A DNA stretch of 64,000 nucleotides from Phycisphaerales bacterium (GCA_003142595.1 PLMU01000007.1:146546-210545); one strand, 5' to 3'; shown: positions 47,927 to 55,371, counted from the first letter of the stretch. The notes: generated by a model from the letters alone, not told the origin. Translations and numbers: made by a program.

Positions 47927-48058
47927 TATCGGCGGGTTATTTTGTTTAAATAACTTGAATTTCGGTAATTCGGATTTGTTTCGGTTTAGATATTAGGATT
48001 TCGGATTTATCCTTTCGTCTGTAATCTATAATCTGTAATCTGTAATCTGATTTATCCG

Positions 48059-48086
48059 TTGTCTTCCTAAAGAAAAAGAGTAGAAT
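48059..48086 (+). promoter_or_regulatory. Predicted promoter of the AlbA_2 protein gene
   Basis: TTGTCT - 16 nt - TAGAAT within the duplicated upstream block. Confidence 0.4.
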
Positions 48087-48151
48087 TTTGGCAGACATCG
48101 AGGAAGCAACAAGGAAAAAATTAAACGCAAGAAAATTGAAAGCAGATTCCA

Positions 48152-49315
48152 ATGGAACTATTTAACGAACCGTTAAATAAACTTATAATTGATAATATAA
48201 AAATAATTGTTCAAGACAAAATCCCGGAAAGCAGAACTCTGGATTACAAAAGGGAATTGCCACCGCAAACAGATGCCGGCAATAAGGAGTTACTTAAAGA
48301 TATTAGTGCTTTTGCTAATACGGTTGGTGGGTATCTTATATATGGCATTGAGGAAAAAGAAGGTGTACCAACGGAAATTCTCGGAGTAGAGGTTAACAAT
48401 TTTGATGGGCTCAAGCAGCGTTTTGAAAATTTACTCAGGACAGGAGTTGACCCTGTAATTAGAGGCGTTGATTACTGTGCCATTAATATAAACGATTTAA
48501 AAAAAATTGTAATTCTCAAAATACCAAGAAGTATTGCACGACCGCATGTAGTTAAGATTAAAGAACATTTTCGATTTTATGGCAGAAATCCAAGTGGAGT
48601 TCATCAGCTTGAAATAGAAGATTTAAGAAGAGCATTTTTAGAGTCAGAATCACTTGCTGCAAAAATTCAAAATTTCAGGGCCGATAGACTTTCGGCAATA
48701 TCAACGAATGAAACTTTTGTGCCTTTGTATAATGGAGCAAAAATTGTACTTCATATAATCCCGGATTCGTCTTTTGAGCTCGCGAAAAAATACGATTTTG
48801 GAGATTCTTGGACGATGGATTTTCCACCTATTTCTAGTAGCGGTTGGAACCGGAGAATAACTTTTGATGGAATAATGATATACTGGGATAACCAACAGAA
48901 TGGTCTCATATATGATTACACACATGTATTTTATAACGGAATTTTAGAAGCTATAGACACTTATTGTCTTACTAAAAGTAAAACAATACCTGCTAGTGAT
49001 TTTGAAAGAATAATCATAGATGCTGTTAATAAATATTTAAAATTTTTCAAAAAATATCAAATCGATTTCCCTGCCTGGATATGTTTATCACTTATAGGTG
49101 TTAAAGGTTATACCATGTTGGAAAATGCTTTCGTATATACTGGCGAAATTCATCCTATAGATAGAGATGAATTATTTATTCCACCAATTAGAATAGAAAG
49201 CTATGATTTGTCAGCGGAGAGAATTTTGAAATCGGCGTTTGATTCGGTTTGGAATGCGTGTGGTTATAAACAATCTTCAAATTATGATGAAAAAGGAAAT
49301 TGGAAACCTAAGTAA
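48152..49315 (+). CDS. Schlafen AlbA_2-type (putative nucleic-acid/ATP-binding) protein
   Basis: ESRTLDYKRELPPQTDAGNKELLKDISAFANTVGGYLIYGIEEKEGVPTEILGV...HFRFYGRNPSGVHQLEIEDLRRAF. Confidence 0.85.
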   Translation: MELFNEPLNKLIIDNIKIIVQDKIPESRTLDYKRELPPQTDAGNKELLKDISAFANTVGGYLIYGIEEKEGVPTEILGVEVNNFDGLKQRFENLLRTGVDPVIRGVDYCAININDLKKIVILKIPRSIARPHVVKIKEHFRFYGRNPSGVHQLEIEDLRRAFLESESLAAKIQNFRADRLSAISTNETFVPLYNGAKIVLHIIPDSSFELAKKYDFGDSWTMDFPPISSSGWNRRITFDGIMIYWDNQQNGLIYDYTHVFYNGILEAIDTYCLTKSKTIPASDFERIIIDAVNKYLKFFKKYQIDFPAWICLSLIGVKGYTMLENAFVYTGEIHPIDRDELFIPPIRIESYDLSAERILKSAFDSVWNACGYKQSSNYDEKGNWKPK

Positions 49316-49329
49316 CAATAAGCACAATA

Positions 49330-49359
49330 AAAACCCCGCCGAAATTTTGGCGGGGTTTT
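49330..49359. terminator. Bidirectional rho-independent terminator between convergent AlbA_2 gene and tig
   Basis: AAAACCCCGCC-GAAATTTT-GGCGGGGTTTT (49330-49340 / 49349-49359). Confidence 0.9.
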
Positions 49360-49371
49360 GTAATAACAATT

Positions 49372-51015
49372 CTATTTTTTCTTTGTCGGCGGTTTACGGG
49401 CCGGCTTTCCGGCTTTGTCGGCTTTCTTTTCTGCTTTCTCGGCCTTGTCGACTGCCTTTTCAGCTTTCTCAGCTTTCTTCTCGGCCTTTTCGACTTTCTT
49501 TTCTGCCCTTTCTACTTTCTTTTCAGCTCTGTCAACTTCCTTCTCCGCCCTTTCAACTTTCTTTTCGGCCCTGTCAGCTTTTTCTTCCGCCTTTTCGGTT
49601 CGATGATGCTCAGCGCTGGCTTTCTTCGCTGGTTTTGCTGCGGCTTTGGCGTGTTTCTCGGCCAGTTTTTCAGGTGCGACTTCAGTAATCTTTGCCGTCT
49701 CTAAAATCTTATCGATGCACTTTATTTCCCTGATTTCCAGAGCGGCCTCGGCAAGTGAACCATCGCGGGACATCTGCTCACGCAGTTTTTCCGGCCGAAC
49801 TTGTCTATACATAGCGGCCTGTGCGATGTAGCCGTTGATTTCCTCGTCGGTAGCCTCAATGCCGAACTTCTTCGCGACCGCATCCATTATAAAGAACGCC
49901 TTGAGGCTCTCTACCGCCTGCTCCTGGCTTGAGGCCTTTAACTGCTCCATCTGCTTCTTTATATCTTCAGCCTTTGCGCCCTGCAGCAGCATTCTCGTAT
50001 ATTGGCGCTGCAGAATATGGCTCGACTGGTCGGCGACAACATCGGCTGGCAAATCTAAAGTTATCTTGCCGAGCAGGTAATTGCGGACTTCCTGCCTCAT
50101 CGCGTCCTGCTGCTGGCGTTGCAAATTCTGTTCGTTTCTCTTGCGGAGATTGGTCTTAAGCTCGTTAATATCAGCAATGCCGACTCTCTTGAAGAATTCC
50201 TCGTTCAGTTCGACTGGAACAAGGGCTTTGACGTCATTGATTTTAATTTCGACTTGGACTTTTTTGCCGCGATACTTTTCCTCGAAGAATGTCGGTGGAA
50301 CATCTACCGTCGTGGTTTTGGTATCGCCTGCCTTTGCGCCGACAAGCAGTTTATCCAAATCGTCTATTACCACCTTGCCCGCAAAGCCGCGTGGTCGGAT
50401 ATAAATTTCGGAATTGGCGATTTTTTCCGATTCGCCGTCTGCCTTTAGAGTAACGTCAGCAACAATCTGGTCGTCCAGTGCGATTTTGCCGTCTTTGGGC
50501 CTCCATGTGCCCATTCGTTTCTGAAGTTCTAAAACGTCTTGCTGGACATGCTCATCGGTAACTTCGAGTTTCGGTTTTTCGACTTCAATGCCTTCAAGCT
50601 GGGGCAGTGTAAAGTCCGGCCTTGTTTCAATTTCAAACTCGAATTTCATTGGTCCTTTTTCCGGCAGTTCGACTTTTTCATGTTCGATATTTGGTTCGCC
50701 GATAGCTTCGACGTTATTATCTTTCAGAGCCGCTTCGCTTGCGTCCATAAGGAGTTTTAGCTTTACCTGCAGCGTTGATTCTTTTCCGTATCGTTTTTCA
50801 AGTAGTCTGCGCGGTGCTCTGCCTTTGCGGAAGCCCGACACAAGAGCGTTTTTCCTGAGGTCTTCGTATTGTTCATCGAGTGCTTTGCTGATTTTTTCAG
50901 GTGGTATTTCGATGCTGACTTTCTTTTTACACGGGCCTGCCTCGGTAATTTTTACAATGTTCTCTTTGATTTTGGTTTCAGTCTCGGCCTGTGGTTCTTT
51001 CTTTTCTTTTGCCAT
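49372..51015 (-). CDS. tig: Trigger factor with heptad-repeat Lys/Glu/Ala C-terminal tail
   Basis: KKVSIEIPPEKISKALDEQYEDLRKNALVSGFRKGRAPRRLLEKRYG N-terminal domain, PPIase domain, C-terminal chaperone domain; then AEKKVERAEK repeats. Confidence 0.95.
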   Translation of the reverse strand: MAKEKKEPQAETETKIKENIVKITEAGPCKKKVSIEIPPEKISKALDEQYEDLRKNALVSGFRKGRAPRRLLEKRYGKESTLQVKLKLLMDASEAALKDNNVEAIGEPNIEHEKVELPEKGPMKFEFEIETRPDFTLPQLEGIEVEKPKLEVTDEHVQQDVLELQKRMGTWRPKDGKIALDDQIVADVTLKADGESEKIANSEIYIRPRGFAGKVVIDDLDKLLVGAKAGDTKTTTVDVPPTFFEEKYRGKKVQVEIKINDVKALVPVELNEEFFKRVGIADINELKTNLRKRNEQNLQRQQQDAMRQEVRNYLLGKITLDLPADVVADQSSHILQRQYTRMLLQGAKAEDIKKQMEQLKASSQEQAVESLKAFFIMDAVAKKFGIEATDEEINGYIAQAAMYRQVRPEKLREQMSRDGSLAEAALEIREIKCIDKILETAKITEVAPEKLAEKHAKAAAKPAKKASAEHHRTEKAEEKADRAEKKVERAEKEVDRAEKKVERAEKKVEKAEKKAEKAEKAVDKAEKAEKKADKAGKPARKPPTKKK

Positions 51016-51081
51016 TTGTTGCTCCCTATGTTTTTAAAAATGTATAAAATTACTGACCGCTCATTTACATTCGCGGCTCTG

Positions 51082-51109
51082 CCCCCCGCCGCGGGTGCGG
51101 GGGCTAACC
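51082..51109 (-). repeat. Degenerate member of the TTARCCCCC hairpin family
   Basis: Minus strand GGTTAGCCCCCGCACCCGCGGCGGGGGG resembles TTAACCCCCGCACCTGTGCCGGAGG at 20939. Confidence 0.5.
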
Positions 51110-51112
51110 ATA

Positions 51113-51149
51113 AAACAAAAAAGCTTCAGGTCGTTATATGTCCTGAAGC
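51113..51149 (-). terminator. Rho-independent terminator downstream of tRNA-Gly and upstream of tig
   Basis: GCTTCAGG (51123-51130)/CCTGAAGC (51142-51149) stem, minus-strand T-run TTTTTTGTTTT. Confidence 0.8.
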
Positions 51150-51224
51150 CATCAATGGCCTTATGACATATCAGCGACCAGCGCCTGGCTATTTTAGCCG
51201 GTACCTCACTGATAATTTTTCACA

Positions 51225-51295
51225 GCGGGTGATGAGGCTCGAACTCACGACATTCACGTTGGCAACGTGACGCTCTACCACTGAGCTACACCCGC
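51225..51295 (-). tRNA. tRNA-Gly(GCC)
   Basis: Minus strand GCGGGTG TA GCTC AGTGGTA GAGC G TCACG TTGCCAA CGTGA ATGTC GTGAG TTCGAGC CTCAT CACCCGC; full cloverleaf, anticodon GCC, 71 nt, CCA not encoded. Confidence 0.96.
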
Positions 51296-51372
51296 GACAG
51301 AAATAACAGTATAAACAGATTTTTATGATGTTTCAAGAGGTTTTTGCAGAGTTTTTCGGCATCGGGAGGGTC

Positions 51373-51410
51373 AAAAATTGAAGATTTAAGATTGAAAATT
51401 GAAGATTTAA
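51373..51410. repeat. AT-rich direct repeat AAAATTGAAGATTTAA-GATTG-AAAATTGAAGATTTAA
   Basis: Reverse complement of a related array at 63867-63900. Confidence 0.7.
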
Positions 51411-51456
51411 TGAAGATTGCTTCGTCCCCCTAAGGGATCCTCGCAATGACATTTCC

Positions 51457-52056
51457 TTAAATATCAAAGAATTGGCGGTTCAGGACGGCATATTGGCCGC
51501 GAAGTAATTGGGCGGCATTGTCGAAGGCGCGGGCGGCCTCGATTTCAGTAGAAAATGTGCCAAGATGGACATATGTGCCATTATGTCTTATGCGAGCAGA
51601 CCATGTGCCGTAGCGTTTGTCGCGGCGGACGCCTTTGTATTTGGAAGAGCCTGTGTTTATGCCCCTGTCGCTGTTCCAGCAGTTCTGCTGGTTTGTGACG
51701 ATACGCAGATTTTTTTTGCGGTTGTCAAGGCCGTTGCGGTTTATATGGTCAACCAAAGCGTCTTTGGGAGCGTTCATAATGCGGCGGTGCATAAAGACAT
51801 TTCTGCGGTATTCGGTGCGGGCGGCGTAAAAATTGTTCATATTCCTGTTTTCAAAGAGATGCCATTTGTCGGCGGCCAGTTTATCGTAATCATCCGGGTC
51901 AACGATTGCGGGTTTGCCACTCATAAGCTCAATCCTGCGAAATGCGAGACCATATTTTTCTTTCCTATAGCGCAGCAAAATCCGCAGGCCAAGACGCATT
52001 AGAAACGTCGGCAGAAAATAAGGTATAGATGGAATGTTTAGATAGAGGATGGGCAC
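51457..52056 (-). CDS. HNH nuclease with AP2/ERF DNA-binding domain (homing-endonuclease-like)
   Basis: VFMHRRIMNAPKDALVDHINRNGLDNRKKNLRIVTNQQNCWN (HNH_3) then SSKYKGVRRDKRYGTWSARIRHNGTYVHLGTFSTEIEAARAFDNAAQLLRGQYAVLN (AP2); exact start uncertain. Confidence 0.88.
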   Translation of the reverse strand: MPILYLNIPSIPYFLPTFLMRLGLRILLRYRKEKYGLAFRRIELMSGKPAIVDPDDYDKLAADKWHLFENRNMNNFYAARTEYRRNVFMHRRIMNAPKDALVDHINRNGLDNRKKNLRIVTNQQNCWNSDRGINTGSSKYKGVRRDKRYGTWSARIRHNGTYVHLGTFSTEIEAARAFDNAAQLLRGQYAVLNRQFFDI

Positions 52057-52188
52057 AAAAGAAAATGAAAAGTTAAAAATGAAAAATTAAAAGTTGAGGA
52101 ATCGCCATAGGCGATGACAGTTTCTAATATTAACTAAACATATAACAATACCGGTATTTTACCATATTTTTAACAAAAGTCAAGAAAA

Positions 52189-52217
52189 ATGACACTTTTT
52201 TCTTAAAAAAGTGTCAT
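52189..52217. repeat. Perfect 13 bp hairpin ATGACACTTTTTT-CTT-AAAAAAGTGTCAT
   Basis: 52189-52201 pairs with 52205-52217; followed by CCTGAGCGAAGCGAAGGA. Confidence 0.85.
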
Positions 52218-52294
52218 CCTGAGCGAAGCGAAGGAACTCTTTTTTTGAAAAAATAGGGATTTTAGAGTAATACTATCTTTTAAAAAGATTTTTC

Positions 52295-52322
52295 TTGACA
52301 TTAGCCTAAAATCTGTTATAAT
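52295..52322 (+). promoter_or_regulatory. Consensus sigma70 promoter upstream of structured leader
   Basis: TTGACA (52295-52300) - 16 nt - TATAAT (52317-52322). Confidence 0.8.
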
Positions 52323-52333
52323 ATTAGTTTACT

Positions 52334-52400
52334 GGGTCGAGTTCTGGCTAAAAGTCAGGACGAAATCGAAGCTGGTTCATCTCATGAATTCTCCCGACCC
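52334..52400 (+). ncRNA. Candidate structured leader RNA (three-way junction)
   Basis: P1 GGGTCG (52334-52339)/CGACCC (52395-52400); P2 GTTCTGGC (52341-52348)/GTCAGGAC (52354-52361); P3 GGTTCAT (52374-52380)/ATGAATT (52384-52390). Confidence 0.55.
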
Positions 52401-52488
52401 TCTTATATGGACAGTTTCTGTTTATAGTTAAACGTTCGTAATGGTCTATTTTCTTAATGCTATATTAAGCACAGAAAGGAGATGCGAG

Positions 52489-52530
52489 ATGAATATTATT
52501 CGTCCACCGCCTATGGCGACATTTAGATAA
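52489..52530 (+). CDS. Candidate leader peptide MNIIRPPPMATFR
   Basis: AAAGGAG (52475-52481) 7 nt before ATG; 13 codons then TAA; contains PPP. Confidence 0.35.
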   Translation: MNIIRPPPMATFR

Positions 52531-52604
52531 GTTGTTAAGTCATTTAGTTTAAAAATAAAATTTAATCCGATTCGGCTTTAAGTCGAATCCAAAGGAGCTA
52601 AAAA

Positions 52605-54215
52605 ATGATTGATGAAAAATTTACTATCGTTCAAGAAGAACGATTCATAGAAGCAACCCGCGACAGCGGATACAAATCTACAGCAAGCGCTATCTCAGAA
52701 AATGCAGATAATGCCTTTCAAGCAGGAGCAAACCGGTTTGTCGTCCACTTCATTAGTGATAAGCAAGCATATTCGGGCAAAGGAAAACCTCCATCACCAA
52801 AAGTTTCAGAAGTTGTGTGTATAGACGATGGCTCTGGGATGTCATCGTTAGTTTTAAGAAATGCTCTTCGTTTCGGAGGAACAACAAGGTTCAATGACCG
52901 GAGTGGAATGGGTCGTTTCGGAATGGGCTTACCAAATTCCGCAGCAAGTCAATGCAGACGACTTGAAGTATATACCTGGCAAAAAAAGGGGGTAGTCCAC
53001 TTCTGTTATCTAGACATCGACGAGATTATAAGTGGCAAAATGTTAGTCGTACCTGAACCGCTAATAAGACCTTTGCCGAAAGAGTACGAACCCTTCGTGA
53101 TTGCAGATACTGGAACTATGGTGATTTGGAAGAAGTGTGACCGGCTTGACTACTCTGCTCGAGAGGACACTCTAACGCGTGAGTTACCCAAGACTTTGGG
53201 CCAGATATACCGATATTACCTCGCTCATGGCAAGGAAATACAGGTGAACGATCGAAAGGTAAAACCATTTGACCCGCTCTACCTTATGCCAGAGGCCGAG
53301 TTTACTGGTGCCACACAACACGGAGCGCCTATTAAGTTCGATGTGAAAATCCCCGGAGGTGATGGACAGACTTCGCCTGTAATAGTGAAGTTTTCTCTTT
53401 TACCAGAAAAATGGCAAATAGAGTTAGGAAGAAGTAAATCTGAGCGGCAGAAAATAGGCATTGGCAGATCAACAGGTTTTTCAGTGCTCCGTGCCGGGCG
53501 AGAAATAGATTACGCGTACTTTGGATTGCGAGGTCGTCACTGGACAGACTCATGGTGGAGTTGCGAGATCTCTTTTCAGTCGGAACTTGATGAATTATTT
53601 GGCGTCACCCATACAAAGCAACAAATGAAACTTAGCGAACAAATAAGGACTACTATAGAAAAGGATGTCAATGCCAATATTGCGACCCTCGCTGATATCA
53701 TAGTGAGTCGTGGCAAAAAGCAACATAGCAAAGACACGCATATCGCTGAGGAGATTGCTAAAGAACAAGACAAGTTCCTCAGAACTTCACCTGAGCTTAG
53801 GGACAAGGATGAAAAAGTGGTTGAAAAGGAGTTACTACAATATGCTGAAGAAAAAGTAAGCGATGATAAGTCTGTCAAAGACTTGGTAACGGAAATGCGT
53901 GAGCGACCTTTTCTATTGGACTTTGAAGACCTCCCTGGAGCTCCATTTTATCGCGTAAGGACGTTTGGACAGACAACCGTCGTTAGCCTCAATCGCAGCC
54001 ATTTGTTTTTTGAGAAGTTATATTCCCCACTATGCGATGCGGAACCAGCCAGTAAAACCGCGCTTGAATTACTTCTTTTCTCCCTTGCAAAAGCTGAAAC
54101 TTTGGCCAGCCAAGAAGGAAAAACATGGTATGAATCGCAAAGAGCAGAGTGGGGTCGAATACTTTCGATTTATTTGATGGGAATCGAGTCCATATCAGAC
54201 CTTAAACAAGAATAG
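52605..54215 (+). CDS. GHKL (HSP90/MutL/MORC-like) ATPase
   Basis: SAISENADNAFQAGA (N box), EVVCIDDGSGMSSLVLRNALRFGGTTRFNDRSGMGRFGMGLPNSAASQ (G1/G2), DTGTMVIWKKCD; AAAGGAG RBS. Confidence 0.88.
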   Translation: MIDEKFTIVQEERFIEATRDSGYKSTASAISENADNAFQAGANRFVVHFISDKQAYSGKGKPPSPKVSEVVCIDDGSGMSSLVLRNALRFGGTTRFNDRSGMGRFGMGLPNSAASQCRRLEVYTWQKKGVVHFCYLDIDEIISGKMLVVPEPLIRPLPKEYEPFVIADTGTMVIWKKCDRLDYSAREDTLTRELPKTLGQIYRYYLAHGKEIQVNDRKVKPFDPLYLMPEAEFTGATQHGAPIKFDVKIPGGDGQTSPVIVKFSLLPEKWQIELGRSKSERQKIGIGRSTGFSVLRAGREIDYAYFGLRGRHWTDSWWSCEISFQSELDELFGVTHTKQQMKLSEQIRTTIEKDVNANIATLADIIVSRGKKQHSKDTHIAEEIAKEQDKFLRTSPELRDKDEKVVEKELLQYAEEKVSDDKSVKDLVTEMRERPFLLDFEDLPGAPFYRVRTFGQTTVVSLNRSHLFFEKLYSPLCDAEPASKTALELLLFSLAKAETLASQEGKTWYESQRAEWGRILSIYLMGIESISDLKQE

Positions 54216-54243
54216 ACAAACACACATATCTTGGATCTAAAAG

Positions 54244-54280
54244 GCGGACTGGCTATAATGGCCAGTCCGCTTTGTTTTTA
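54244..54280 (+). terminator. Rho-independent terminator between GHKL ATPase and methyltransferase
   Basis: GCGGACTGGC (54244-54253)/GCCAGTCCGC (54261-54270) 10 bp stem then TTTGTTTTTA. Confidence 0.9.
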
Positions 54281-54319
54281 TCAAAATAACTTAGGATTTC
54301 CAAAATAAACAATTCATAC

Positions 54320-54347
54320 TTGCATTGTTTGACAAGTGCGCTAAAAT
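54320..54347 (+). promoter_or_regulatory. Predicted promoter for methyltransferase gene
   Basis: TTGCAT - 16 nt - TAAAAT; ATG 54355 is 7 nt past the -10. Confidence 0.5.
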
Positions 54348-54354
54348 GTCAGGG

Positions 54355-55371
54355 ATGGAAAAATTGCTTAATAAAATTATAGACGGCGACTGTATAGAGA
54401 TACTGAACGGAATTAAAGAGCCGTTTGCAGACCTGATTTTCGCCGATCCACCATTCAATATTGGATTCAAGTATGACAACTATGAGGACAATAAAGAGCA
54501 CGATAGTTATGCTAACTGGACTTATGAGTGGATGAACGTATGCAATAATGTCCTTAAGCCAGAAGGCTCATTTTATATCGCTATTGGCGACGAGCACGTC
54601 ACAGATGTGAAAAATGCGGCAGATAGAATCGGCCTATTCATGCGCAACTGGATCATCTGGCACTACACCTTCGGCCAGCAAATGAAAAACAAATTCGCAC
54701 GCTCTCATACCCATATCCTTTATTTCGTTAAGAACAAAGACGATTTCTTATTTAAAGGCGATGAGGTTCGAATAATATCAGACAGACAGAAAGTTTACAA
54801 AGACAAACGAGCTAATCCGGATGGTAAGATGCCTGATGACGTTTGGAATGAATATCCCAGGTTATGTGGAACTTTTGATGAACGAGTTAATTTCCCGTGC
54901 CAGATGCCAGAAAGTTTGTTAGCCCGCATAATAAGAGTGAGTTCCGAAAAAAATAGTTGGGTATTAGACCCCTTCAGTGGTTCAGGAACTACCGCCGCCG
55001 TCGCCGCAAAATTAAAACGACATTACACTGGGATTGAACTTTCTCCTAAATATGCTGAGGAATCCCGACAACGAATAAAGGAGTTCGGTAATGCTTCGAT
55101 TGAAGGAGAAGGTACACCTCCATGGACAGAGCAAATGGAAAAGGAACTTAAATGGTTATATCATGAAAACAAAGTCCCAACCGAACAACTTCGTGATGAC
55201 GACTATTTGTTGAGCCTTTTTACAGAGAAGTTTAATAACCGCATTGGAAATAAATCCAATAGACTTAGTCAAAACCAAGTTTGGAAACGTTTGAGAAAAA
55301 TACAGAAGACTGGAAAACTAGGGTCTCTTCGGGGGGAGAGAGTACAAACAAATGGAGTCAAAGCTAATTAA
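54355..55371 (+). CDS. Beta-class DNA methyltransferase (N6-adenine/N4-cytosine) with extra C-terminal domain
   Basis: Motif IV FADPPFNIGFKYDNY precedes motif I DPFSGSGTTAAVAAKLKRHYTGIEL; start MEKLLNKIIDGDCIEIL at 54355. Confidence 0.92.
   Translation: MEKLLNKIIDGDCIEILNGIKEPFADLIFADPPFNIGFKYDNYEDNKEHDSYANWTYEWMNVCNNVLKPEGSFYIAIGDEHVTDVKNAADRIGLFMRNWIIWHYTFGQQMKNKFARSHTHILYFVKNKDDFLFKGDEVRIISDRQKVYKDKRANPDGKMPDDVWNEYPRLCGTFDERVNFPCQMPESLLARIIRVSSEKNSWVLDPFSGSGTTAAVAAKLKRHYTGIELSPKYAEESRQRIKEFGNASIEGEGTPPWTEQMEKELKWLYHENKVPTEQLRDDDYLLSLFTEKFNNRIGNKSNRLSQNQVWKRLRKIQKTGKLGSLRGERVQTNGVKAN

Noticed and set aside
47998-48060. CRISPR array
   Set aside because: TAATCTG units are 7-11 bp contiguous tandem repeats without spacers and there are no cas genes in the window.
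49239-49688. 149-aa plus-strand ORF with LSFLLSRPCRLPFQLSQLS repeats
   Set aside because: Antisense of the trigger factor heptad-repeat tail; the repeats are a mirror of the real coding repeat.
51508-52002. 164-aa plus-strand ORF opposite the HNH/AP2 gene
   Set aside because: The minus frame has clear HNH and AP2 motifs; the plus frame has none.
52334-52400. Hammerhead ribozyme
   Set aside because: GACGAAAUC next to a stem looks similar, but the CUGANGA core is absent (CUGGGUCGAG instead) and stem order does not fit.
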